A DNA stretch of 7,262 nt from Pseudomonadota bacterium (GTDB lineage Bacteria; Pseudomonadota; Alphaproteobacteria; Rhizobiales; Methylopilaceae): NCBI GenBank assembly GCA_023430145.1, contig JAEZCD010000159.1, positions 1 through 7,262 on the forward strand. Reading direction: 5' to 3'. Positions 1 to 5,539 of this stretch are shown here, piece by piece; position 1 is the stretch's first letter, and every line of letters begins with the position of its first letter. The position numbers were made by a program, and so were the translations under genes. The notes beneath the pieces were generated by a model. It saw only the letters and a list, made by a program, of their open reading frames with translations. It ran no database searches and was not told the DNA's origin.

Positions 1-57
1 ATCCAGCCTTTAGGGCCGGAAGAGAAGACTGGATTGCCGGGACAAGCCCGGCAATGA
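1..57. repeat. Palindromic intergenic element, copy A
   Basis: ATCCAG (1-6) is followed 28 bases later by its complement CTGGAT (29-34). That runs into a second perfect palindrome, ATTGCCGGG (33-41) against CCCGGCAAT (47-55), with a 5-base loop. The element ends in GCAATGA (51-57). The layout matches copy B at 135-192. Such 'TGGATTGC...GCAATGA' hairpins are familiar dispersed intergenic repeats in Rhizobiales (general knowledge). The element may begin before the window. Confidence 0.65.
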
Positions 58-130
58 GGGGAGAGGTTTAGTCGCGAGGCGAATCGAGTGCCTTCCGAGC
101 CCCAGTTTCTTCCTAGTGGCGCAGCGACGG

Positions 131-192
131 AGCAATCCAGTTCGTTGCGACCGTCAAGGAAGCTGGATTGCTTCGCTGCGCTCGCAATGACG
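131..192. repeat. Palindromic intergenic element, copy B
   Basis: AGCAATCCAG (131-140) is complementary to CTGGATTGCT (163-172). ATCCAG to CTGGAT is 28 bases start to start, exactly as in copy A. GCAATGA follows at 184-190. Its terminal 12-mer CTCGCAATGACG (181-192) recurs at 2767-2778. No gene is supported between 1 and 409; apart from the two elements, this stretch holds only the promoter region of the next gene. Confidence 0.65.
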
Positions 193-267
193 AGGGTCCC
201 GCATTCACGAGGCTGGCCCAGAAAACAGGGAGGGAAGCAAATAACGATCCATAGATGTAATATCCGC

Positions 268-295
268 TTGATTGACATCAAAACTTGGTTATAAG
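268..295 (+). promoter_or_regulatory. Possible promoter upstream of peroxiredoxin gene
   Basis: TTGATT (268-273) and TATAAG (290-295) are separated by 16 bases, in an AT-richer pocket (about 240-295) that stands out from the GC-rich surroundings. A broken inverted repeat, GATGT (254-258) with ACATC (275-279), overlaps the -35 and could be a regulator site, for example for a LysR-type protein such as OxyR. That assignment is inference only. The leader to the ATG at 410 would be about 110 bases. Confidence 0.4.
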
Positions 296-409
296 GCTTC
301 CTGCGCCTTCGACGGCGTCGGTTCCGTTCGCCGGCAGCTTGACCGCGCCGGTGCCGGAGGGCGATAGGTCGCCGCAGCTCTCGCAGGCTGCGCAAAGGGA
401 GGATCTCAG

Positions 410-1051
410 ATGCCGCTTCGCCTTGGGGACGTGGTTCCCGATTTCACCGCCGAGACCACCGAAGGCACGGTGCGCTTCCACGACTGGCTCGGCGATTCCT
501 GGGGCGTGCTGTTCTCGCACCCGAAGAACTTCACGCCCGTCTGCACGACCGAGCTCGGCGAGGTCGCGCGCCTCAAGAGCGAGTTCGACAAGCGCGGCGT
601 GAAGGTCATCGGCCTGTCGGTCGACCCGCTCGCCGATCATGAGCGCTGGGCCGACGACATCGCCGAGACGCAGGGTCACAAGCTCAACTTCCCGCTGATC
701 GCCGATGCCGACCGCAAGGTCTCGGACCTCTACGACATGGTGCATCCGAACGCCAACGACACGCTGACGGTGCGCTCGGTGTTCGTGGTCGGGCCGGACA
801 AGAAGCTGAAGCTGTCGCTGACCTATCCGGCCAGCACCGGCCGCAACTTCGAGGAGATCCTGCGCGTCATCGATTCGCTGCAGCTCACCGCCAAGCATCA
901 GGTGGCGACGCCCGTCAACTGGAAGAACGGCGAGGACGTGATCATCGTCCCGGCGGTCACCGACGAGATGGCGAAGGCGAAATATCCGGGCGGCTGGAAG
1001 GCGCCGAAACCCTATCTGCGCATCGTGCCGCAGCCGGGCCGCTCGAGCTGA
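410..1051 (+). CDS. 1-Cys peroxiredoxin, Prx6 family
   Basis: A 213-residue thiol peroxidase that should reduce hydrogen peroxide and organic hydroperoxides in the cytoplasm. The peroxidatic cysteine is Cys45 in PVCTTE (43-48). Thr42, His37 and Arg122 complete the usual active site. Cys45 is the only cysteine, so this is a 1-Cys enzyme needing an external thiol reductant. The long C-terminal part (about 165-208, with ATPVNWKNGED) is the Prx6-type dimerisation extension, and the length fits the family (about 210-225). The residues equivalent to the PRDX6 phospholipase triad are also present: His24, Ser30 in GDSWG, and Asp130. Whether that activity exists here is unknown. The start at 410 is supported by AGGGAGG (396-402) six to seven bases upstream. 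The gene appears monocistronic, closed by the hairpin at 1088-1107. Confidence 0.95.
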   Translation: MPLRLGDVVPDFTAETTEGTVRFHDWLGDSWGVLFSHPKNFTPVCTTELGEVARLKSEFDKRGVKVIGLSVDPLADHERWADDIAETQGHKLNFPLIADADRKVSDLYDMVHPNANDTLTVRSVFVVGPDKKLKLSLTYPASTGRNFEEILRVIDSLQLTAKHQVATPVNWKNGEDVIIVPAVTDEMAKAKYPGGWKAPKPYLRIVPQPGRSS

Positions 1052-1087
1052 GCTTTTCGCGAGCCCGCCGCCTCCATCTTCGGACAT

Positions 1088-1110
1088 GGCCCGGCTTCGG
1101 CCGGGCCCTT
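1088..1110 (+). terminator. UUCG-tetraloop terminator-like hairpin after peroxiredoxin gene
   Basis: GGCCCGGC (1088-1095), loop TTCG, GCCGGGCC (1100-1107): a perfect 8-bp GC stem 36 bases after the stop, followed by CTT. The T-tract is weak, so termination is likely but could be partial. Confidence 0.7.
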
Positions 1111-1128
1111 CATCCGTGCAAGGCTGCA

Positions 1129-1165
1129 GAGACATGGTCTCCCGCCCCGAGGCGCGCTCGGGCGG
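1129..1165. repeat. Adjacent small palindromes between peroxiredoxin and Spy-like genes
   Basis: GAGAC (1129-1133) pairs with GTCTC (1137-1141). Directly after it, CCGCCC (1142-1147) and GAG can pair with CTCGGGCGG (1157-1165), leaving one bulged C. These look like remnants of GC-rich intergenic repeats. Nothing else is supported between the terminator and about 1265. Confidence 0.35.
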
Positions 1166-1264
1166 AGGGGAAGTCGGTTGGAAGCGCGCCGAGCCTCGAA
1201 AACCGCTCCGCCCACTGGAGAGCGGCACCGCGCGAGCGGGGCTGAACCTTTACCGAAGTTTCAT

Positions 1265-1293
1265 TTGCCTCCGTGGCCGAACGCTCCCATGTT
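1265..1293 (+). promoter_or_regulatory. Weak candidate promoter for the LTXXQ protein
   Basis: TTGCCT (1265-1270) and CATGTT (1288-1293) lie 17 bases apart, about 28 bases before the gene start at 1321. The -35 is reasonable for an alphaproteobacterial sigma-70 promoter; the -10 is poor. An extracytoplasmic sigma factor could instead act on the AT-richer tract 1242-1268, but I see no clear GGAAC/CGTT pair. Confidence 0.25.
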
Positions 1294-1320
1294 AGCCTGG
1301 AGTCACGAGGAGTATCTCCG

Positions 1321-1890
1321 ATGAAGCACGTCCTTGTCGCCGCGACGACCGCGCTTCTGCTGGCCGGGTCGGTCGCCTACGCCCAGCAGGCGCCGGCCAT
1401 GCCGCAGGCACCGACCGCGCAGGCGCAGCCGGACATCGAGACGGGTGCGGTCCGCGATCGTCGCGAAGGCCGCCGCGGCGGCGGGCAGATGATGTCCGCG
1501 GAGGACCGCGCCGCCTTTCTCGACGCGCGCCTCGCCGCGCTGAAGGCCGGGCTCAAGCTGACGGCCGCGCAGGAGCCGCTCTGGGCGCCCTTCGAAGCCG
1601 CCGTGCGCGAGATGATCACCGAGCGTGCCGACGCCCGGGCCGAGCGCCGCAGCGAGCGCCGCGAAGCCAAGGAGGCCGGCGAGCGCCCCGATCCGATCGA
1701 GCGCATGCGCGAGCGCGCCGAGCGGCTTTCGGACCGCGCCGAGAGCCTCGAGAATCTCGCCGACGCCGCCGAGCCGCTCTACAAGAGCCTCGACGATGCC
1801 CAGAAGCGCCGTCTGCGCGTGCTGATGCGCGCCGATCGCCGGCACGGCGGTGGCGGCATGCGCATGCACCACCACATGCAGCGCGGCTGA
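1321..1890 (+). CDS. Spy/CpxP-like LTXXQ-motif periplasmic protein
   Basis: A 189-residue exported protein. Residues 1-21 form a Sec signal peptide (basic KH, hydrophobic LVAATTALLLAGSVA, cleavage after AYA). The mature part has a Pro/Ala/Gln-rich linker (22-45), then a charged, mostly helical region holding the family motif LTAAQ (80-84) in 'LKLTAAQEPLW'. A second helical stretch ends in DDAQKRRLRVLM (158-169). These match the LTXXQ (Spy/CpxP) family of periplasmic stress chaperones. Between them lies a very Arg/Glu/Ala-rich probable coiled coil (100-150). The tail (176-189) is Gly/Met/His-rich with HHH and could bind metal ions (inference). An in-frame ATG at 1273 is less likely: the ATG at 1321 has GAGGAG (1307-1312) at 8-base spacing and begins the signal peptide exactly. 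No cpx-type regulator gene is visible nearby. Confidence 0.88.
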   Translation: MKHVLVAATTALLLAGSVAYAQQAPAMPQAPTAQAQPDIETGAVRDRREGRRGGGQMMSAEDRAAFLDARLAALKAGLKLTAAQEPLWAPFEAAVREMITERADARAERRSERREAKEAGERPDPIERMRERAERLSDRAESLENLADAAEPLYKSLDDAQKRRLRVLMRADRRHGGGGMRMHHHMQRG

Positions 1891-1914
1891 GCCGGACGCA
1901 GCGAACGATCGAAG

Positions 1915-1941
1915 AAGGGCCGCCTCGTGCGGCCCTTTTTT
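1915..1941 (+). terminator. Rho-independent terminator of the LTXXQ gene
   Basis: AAGGGCCGC (1915-1923), 5-base loop, GCGGCCCTT (1929-1937), with a run of six T (1936-1941). This is a textbook intrinsic terminator 24 bases after the stop. It also argues that the next gene does not start as far upstream as its open frame (1927) allows. Confidence 0.93.
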
Positions 1942-2121
1942 GTTGCGTGCGCGCTCCCGGGAGCGCGATTGTCTCCGCCGGTGACGCGCCGCTCGGCCGC
2001 GGCGCCGTCGCGGTTCCCTCTCGCCGCCGATCCGCCGCCTTTCTGTCGAACGAGGGTGCCGCGTCGCGTAAAGATGGCAAGCTCGGGCGGCTCGACGTCC
2101 GGAGCCAGTCAAGCCGGGGCA

Positions 2122-2619
2122 ATGCTGCCGATGCTCTTTCCAAGCCTTCGCGGTACCTGCGTTCTGCTGTTCACGCTGCTGTCGACCGCCGCCCTCGCCG
2201 AAGGCGGCCGCAGCGACTCGCTCATATCCCCCGAGCCGGTCGAGACCGTGGACGGCCGCACCCTCGTCGTCCTCAACGGCGACACCGTCTTCGTCCCCGG
2301 CAAGGACCGGATCCGCCTGTTCAACATCGACGCGCCGGCGACGGTGGATTTCCGCTGCGAGCGCGAGCTGATCCTCGGCCTGAAGGCGAAGCGGCGGCTC
2401 GCCGAGCTGCTTCGCGCCGGTCCCGTCGCCATCGAGCGACGCGACAAGGACCCGTACCGACGGACGCTGGGCTATCTCAGGCTCGGCGACGGCCGCGACG
2501 TCGGCCGCGTGCTGCTCGCCGAGGGCCTTGCGATGCCCTATCGGCCGGACAAGGCGGGCGAGGCCGAGAGCCTCGTCACCTGGTGCGGCGCCGGGCAGGC
2601 CCGCGCCGAGCAGCGCTGA
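2122..2619 (+). CDS. Exported staphylococcal-nuclease-fold protein, probably catalytically altered
   Basis: About 165 residues. The N-terminus (1-26) is a signal peptide (hydrophobic TCVLLFTLLSTAALA), so the protein acts outside the cytoplasm. The rest is an SNase/thermonuclease (OB-fold) domain: NGDTV (52-56, calcium-binding Asp54), DRIRLFNIDAP (62-72), KAKRRLAELL (88-97), DPYRRTLGYLRL (110-121) and GRVLLAEGLAMPYRP (128-142). Against Staphylococcus nuclease, Arg35, Asp40 and Arg87 correspond to Arg65, Asp70 and Arg114. The general-base Glu43 position is Ala73 ('DAPA' for 'DTPE'), so activity is doubtful unless Glu80 or Glu82 substitutes. Cys79 and Cys155 could form a disulfide. The frame stays open upstream to 1927. 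ATG 2122 is chosen because it directly precedes the signal peptide; 2131 and 2074 are alternatives, and none has a strong ribosome site. It has no obvious operon partner. Confidence 0.78.
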   Translation: MLPMLFPSLRGTCVLLFTLLSTAALAEGGRSDSLISPEPVETVDGRTLVVLNGDTVFVPGKDRIRLFNIDAPATVDFRCERELILGLKAKRRLAELLRAGPVAIERRDKDPYRRTLGYLRLGDGRDVGRVLLAEGLAMPYRPDKAGEAESLVTWCGAGQARAEQR

Positions 2620-2783
2620 GCGCGCTTCGCGCGGACGGGGACGACCCCTGGGCATCCCCGGTGTCGTCCCCGGCGCGCCGAAGGCGCGGGAAGGGGATCC
2701 ACAGGGCATCAGGGAAGGTACCGTGCTGGGTCATCCGCCCAGGTCCGCCGAAGGGCCAGTGCTCAACTCGCAATGACGGCGAG
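2620..2783. repeat. Cluster of palindromic intergenic repeats
   Basis: Right after the nuclease-like stop is CGCGC-TTC-GCGCG (2621-2633). Next come GGGGACGAC (2637-2645) and its exact complement GTCGTCCCC (2663-2671); CGCGCC-GAA-GGCGCG (2674-2688); CTGGG/CCCAG (2726-2730, 2738-2742); and CTCGC/GCGAG (2767-2771, 2779-2783). The 12-mer CTCGCAATGACG at 2767-2778 is identical to the end of element B near the left edge. This looks like a mosaic of REP-type elements. The first hairpin may act as a weak terminator, but it lacks a T-tract. Bases 2784-2950 show no recognisable feature apart from the ribosome site of the next gene. Confidence 0.6.
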
Positions 2784-2936
2784 CGTCTTCCGCGCGGCCA
2801 TCCGAAATCGGCCTGCTGTCGCCGCCTCGCCGTCCGCGATATGATCGAACGCAAGGCCGGACTTGCAGATGTAGCCCTTTATTGATGGATGCTCCGGTCC
2901 ATCGCCTGCTAGGTCCGGCCAGAGGGGTGCGTAGCC

Positions 2937-2942
2937 GAGGAG
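2937..2942 (+). promoter_or_regulatory. Ribosome binding site deciding the SBP56 start
   Basis: GAGGAG at 8-base spacing before ATG 2951. The frame is open from an ATG at 2882, but that site has no purine-rich sequence before it, and the extra 23 residues are not family-like. Confidence 0.75.
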
Positions 2943-2950
2943 ACGTGGCA

Positions 2951-4345
2951 ATGGCGACGTGGCGGCCCGATCCGAGCTTCTATCCTTCCCCGCGCATGGC
3001 CGAGAAGGCCGAGCCCGAAACGCTCGCCTATGTGGCGATGTTCGATCCGGCCCGAACGGTGCCGGACGCGATCGGCGTCGTCGACGTCGATCCGAAGAGC
3101 CCGGCCTATGGCGAGATCGTCGGCAGCGTATCGATGCCGAACGCCGGCGACGAGCTGCACCATTTCGGCTGGAACGCCTGCTCATCGTGCCTCTGCCCGA
3201 ACGCGCCGCACCCGCACATGGAGCGGCGCTACCTCGTCGTGCCCGGCCTGCGCTCCTCGCGCATGCACATCATCGACACCAGGCCCGATCCGCGAAACCC
3301 GAAGATCGTCAAGGTGATCGAGCCCCAAGAAATCGCCGAGAAGACCGGCTATACGCGCCCGCACACCGTGCATTGCGGGCCGGAGGGAATTTACGTCACC
3401 GCGCTTGGCAATGCCGAGGGCAAGGCGCCCGGCGGCGTCTTCATGATGGATCCGGAAACCTTCGAGCCGCTCGGCCAGTGGGAGATCGATCGCGGGCCGC
3501 AGCAGCTCGCCTATGACGGCTGGTGGCACCTAGGCTACGACACCATGGTGACGAGCGAGTGGGGCACGCCCGACACGTTCGAGAACGGCCTTATCCCCGA
3601 AGTGCTGCTCGGCGCCAAGTACGGGCACAAGCTGCACTTCTGGGACCTGCACAAGCGCAAGCACCTGCAGGAGGTCGACTTCGGCGAGGAGCACCAGCTC
3701 GTCTTCGAGCTGCGGCCCGCGCACGACCCGACGAAGGCCTATGGCTTCGTCAACTGCGTCATCAGCCTGAAGGATCTGTCGGCCTCGATCTGGACCTGGT
3801 ACCGCGACGGCGACAAATGGGCGGCCAAGAAGGTCATCTCCATTCCGGCCGAGCCGGCGAGCGAGGATCAGCTGCCGCCGGCACTGAAGCCCTTCGGGGC
3901 CGTGCCGCCGCTCGTCACCGACATCGACCTGTCGATGGACGACCGCTTCCTCTACGTCTCCTGCTGGGGCACCGGCGATTTTCTGCAGTACGACGTCTCC
4001 GACCCGTTCAACCCGAAGCTGACCGGCAAGGTGCGGATCGGCGGCATCGTCTCGCGCGCCGCCCATCCCGCCAAGCCCGAAATGCCGCTCGCCGGCGGCC
4101 CCCAGATGGTCGAGATCAGCCGCGACGGGCGGCGGGTCTATTTCACCAACTCGCTCTACGGCGCCATCGACGGCCAGTTCTACGACGGCGGCTTCGACGG
4201 CTGGATGGTGAAGCTCGACACCGCGCCGGACGGCGGCATGGCGTTCGACCAGAAATTCTTCCTCGAATGGCCGAAGGGCCATCTGCCGCACCAGGTGCGG
4301 CTCGAGGGCGGCGACTGCTCCTCGGATTCGTACTGTTTCCCGTGA
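2951..4345 (+). CDS. Selenium-binding protein 56 / methanethiol oxidase homologue
   Basis: 464 residues, close to the family length (human SELENBP1 is 472), and complete. Members with shown activity oxidise methanethiol to formaldehyde, hydrogen sulfide and hydrogen peroxide; the bacterial enzyme (MtoX) is copper-dependent. Family signatures in order: DVDPKSPAYGEIV (45-57); DELHHFGWNACSSC (67-80, the conserved CxxC segment); RPHTVHC (136-142); TSEWGTP (201-207); TDIDLSMDDRFLYVSCWG (323-340); LQYDVSDP (345-352); LTGK; AGGPQM (381-386); C-terminal GGDCSSD (453-459). The conserved histidines and Cys456 expected for metal or thiol chemistry are present. No signal peptide is seen from either ATG, so a cytoplasmic location is predicted, unlike the exported Hyphomicrobium MtoX. 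The mtoX companions SCO1/senC and mauG are not adjacent; downstream is a polytopic membrane protein. Family assignment is certain; the substrate here is inferred. Confidence 0.95.
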   Translation: MATWRPDPSFYPSPRMAEKAEPETLAYVAMFDPARTVPDAIGVVDVDPKSPAYGEIVGSVSMPNAGDELHHFGWNACSSCLCPNAPHPHMERRYLVVPGLRSSRMHIIDTRPDPRNPKIVKVIEPQEIAEKTGYTRPHTVHCGPEGIYVTALGNAEGKAPGGVFMMDPETFEPLGQWEIDRGPQQLAYDGWWHLGYDTMVTSEWGTPDTFENGLIPEVLLGAKYGHKLHFWDLHKRKHLQEVDFGEEHQLVFELRPAHDPTKAYGFVNCVISLKDLSASIWTWYRDGDKWAAKKVISIPAEPASEDQLPPALKPFGAVPPLVTDIDLSMDDRFLYVSCWGTGDFLQYDVSDPFNPKLTGKVRIGGIVSRAAHPAKPEMPLAGGPQMVEISRDGRRVYFTNSLYGAIDGQFYDGGFDGWMVKLDTAPDGGMAFDQKFFLEWPKGHLPHQVRLEGGDCSSDSYCFP

Positions 4346-4390
4346 GGGGGAACGCTGTGGATCTCGCGCCAGCCGGGCGGCCGGGCTCCT

Positions 4391-4453
4391 CCTTTCCCTC
4401 CCCTTCATGGGGAGGGCGGACCGCCGCCGCAGGCGGCGCGCCGGGTGGGGTGA
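4391..4453. repeat. Mosaic palindromic repeat, unit 1
   Basis: CCCTCCCC (4396-4403) and GGGGAGGG (4409-4416) form a perfect 8-bp stem with a 5-base loop. CGCCGCC-GCA-GGCGGCG (4422-4438) follows, then a GGGTGGGGT tail. The architecture (Pu/Py hairpin, GC hairpin, GGTGGGG end) matches units 2 and 3. It lies 50 bases after the SBP56 stop and could stall or stabilise that transcript. Confidence 0.6.
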
Positions 4454-4569
4454 ATCTCTCCCGGCGCAGAGCAGTCACCGCACCCGTCTCGCTCCTCCCC
4501 GGAATCGAAGGTCCGGGGTCGGAGCGATCCACCCTCTCCAGAACGGGGCTACGGCATTCACGGATCTCT

Positions 4570-4622
4570 ATCCTCCCCCTGAAAGGGGAAGGGCGAGACG
4601 GCGAAGCCGTCCGGGTGGGGGT
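4570..4622 (+). repeat. Mosaic palindromic repeat, unit 2 (direct)
   Basis: It begins ATCCTCCCCCTGAAAGGGG, then has GACGGC-GAA-GCCGTC (4597-4611), and ends GGTGGGGGTC. Unit 3 (4649-4700) is the same element in reverse, so the two flank a 26-base centre and could pair over most of their length. Confidence 0.65.
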
Positions 4623-4648
4623 CCTCTGCGGTGACGCGGCGGCGAGAA

Positions 4649-4700
4649 GACCCCCTCCGGCGCGCTACGCGAGTCCGCCTCCCCCTTTCAGGGGGAGGAT
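4649..4700 (-). repeat. Mosaic palindromic repeat, unit 3 (inverted)
   Basis: Read on the minus strand it begins ATCCTCCCCCTGAAAGGGG and ends GGAGGGGGTC, matching unit 2 at both ends. The middle differs (GCGTAGCGC in place of GACGGC-GAA-GCCGTC). No gene is supported in 4346-4819: the three repeat units and the ribosome site of the next gene are all that can be recognised. Confidence 0.65.
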
Positions 4701-4819
4701 GGAAGCCTTCCCGACCTGTCGCGATGAAGCACCCGGTGGATGTGTGAATCTCGTAGCCATAAAGGGCAGGGAAGGCCGGGGCTCCCTTTTGCTCTGCATC
4801 GCTCCAGGGGGATTCTGAC

Positions 4820-5452
4820 ATGCCCGCCGAGCTCGCGCCCTGGATCGCCATCGCCGGGCTCGGCGCCTTTCACGGCCTCAACCCGGCGATGGGCTGGCTG
4901 TTCGCGGTCGGCCTCGGCATGCACCGGCGGAGCGGCAGGACCGTCGTCGTCTCGCTCGTGCCGATCGTTCTCGGGCACGCGGCCGCGATCGCCGCCGTGC
5001 TGGCGGCGGCGATCCTGCTCGGCCTCGTCGTCGACGGCGCGGCGCTGGCAAAAGTCGTCGGCGCGGTGCTGATCCTCTGGGCCGGCTGGCACCTCGCCTT
5101 CGGCCACGGTCGCCGTGTGCGCATCGGCATGCAGGCGGGACTTTTGGCGCTCGGCGCCTGGTCGTTCCTGATGGCGACCGCGCACGGCGCCGGCCTGATG
5201 CTGTTGCCGGTGGCGCTGCCGCTGTGCCTCACCGCCGGACCTGCCGCGGAGCTGACGGCGGGCGGCTCGCTCGCGACCGGCCTCGCCGCGGTCGGCGTGC
5301 ACACGGCGGCGATGCTCATCGTCATCGCCGCCATCGCGCTCGCCGTCTACGCCGCCACCGGCGTCGGCTTTCTGCGCCGCGGCTGGATCAATCTCGACCT
5401 CGCCTGGAGCTTCGCGCTGTTCGCGAGCGGGGTTTTTCTCTTGGTGGCGTGA
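4820..5452 (+). CDS. Polytopic membrane protein with HGLNPAMGW motif, possible metal transporter
   Basis: 210 residues, overwhelmingly hydrophobic, with about six membrane segments (near 7-32, 42-70, 76-92, 106-136, 151-180, 190-209). Histidines sit in or beside the segments in repeated small-residue contexts: GAFHGLNPAMGW (15-26, His18), LGHAAA (51-56, His53), ATAHGAG (119-125, His122) and GVHTAA (159-164, His161), plus His91 and His96. The first motif resembles the HGL-x-P motif in the first helix of NicO/RcnA-type nickel-cobalt transporters, so a divergent metal transporter is my best guess; homologues may carry only 'hypothetical' or transporter-like names. AGGGGGA (4806-4812) seven bases upstream supports the start. 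It follows the SBP56 gene on the same strand after a 474-base repeat-filled gap, so shared transcription is unproven. A copper- or metal-supply role for the copper-dependent SBP56 is speculation. Confidence 0.75.
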   Translation: MPAELAPWIAIAGLGAFHGLNPAMGWLFAVGLGMHRRSGRTVVVSLVPIVLGHAAAIAAVLAAAILLGLVVDGAALAKVVGAVLILWAGWHLAFGHGRRVRIGMQAGLLALGAWSFLMATAHGAGLMLLPVALPLCLTAGPAAELTAGGSLATGLAAVGVHTAAMLIVIAAIALAVYAATGVGFLRRGWINLDLAWSFALFASGVFLLVA

Positions 5453-5453
5453 G

Positions 5454-5470
5454 GGCGCCGTCGGGGCGCC
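5454..5470 (+). terminator. Short GC hairpin after the membrane protein
   Basis: GGCGCC (5454-5459), 5-base loop, GGCGCC (5465-5470), starting two bases after the stop. There is no T-tract, so intrinsic termination would be weak. Confidence 0.35.
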
Positions 5471-5505
5471 GGGGAGCCGGGGAGGAATCCTACCGGCCTG
5501 CCACA

Positions 5506-5534
5506 TTGACGATATGTAGCGCACACGCTACATA
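5506..5534 (+). promoter_or_regulatory. Toxin-antitoxin promoter
   Basis: TTGACG (5506-5511) and TACATA (5529-5534) have ideal 17-base spacing. The -10 ends only five bases before the toxin ATG at 5540. The transcript would therefore start at or beside the A of the start codon, that is, leaderless. Confidence 0.6.
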
Positions 5535-5536
5535 TC
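5511..5536. promoter_or_regulatory. Palindromic operator of the toxin-antitoxin operon
   Basis: GATATGTAGCG (5511-5521) and its exact complement CGCTACATATC (5526-5536) flank a 4-base centre, CACA. The palindrome covers the spacer and the -10, the expected place for autorepression by the HTH antitoxin encoded downstream. TGTAGC/GCTACA half-sites are familiar upstream of this toxin-antitoxin type. This is the only long AT-containing perfect palindrome in the window. Confidence 0.85.
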
Positions 5537-5539
5537 TGC

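Noticed and set aside
278..1228. 316-residue minus-strand open frame
   Set aside because: It is antisense to the unmistakable peroxiredoxin gene and shows no recognisable domain.
1927..2121. Upstream extension of the nuclease-like protein
   Set aside because: The first ATG lies inside the preceding terminator hairpin, and the extra residues would put ~65 Arg/Pro/Ala-rich residues before an otherwise normal signal peptide.
1303..2709. 468-residue minus-strand open frame
   Set aside because: It lies antisense to two well-supported genes and crosses a clear intrinsic terminator. Its product is low-complexity Ala/Arg/Gly, typical of shadow frames in high-GC DNA.
3530..4408. 292-residue minus-strand frame within SBP56
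   Set aside because: It is antisense to conserved SBP56 motifs and shows no family features.
4391..4700. CRISPR array
   Set aside because: The repeats are only three, palindromic, in mixed orientation and of unequal spacing, with no spacer-repeat regularity and no cas genes.
3523..4818. 431-residue plus-strand frame overlapping SBP56
   Set aside because: It is an Arg/Ala-rich shadow of the SBP56 gene in another frame that runs into the repeat region; no domain is recognised.
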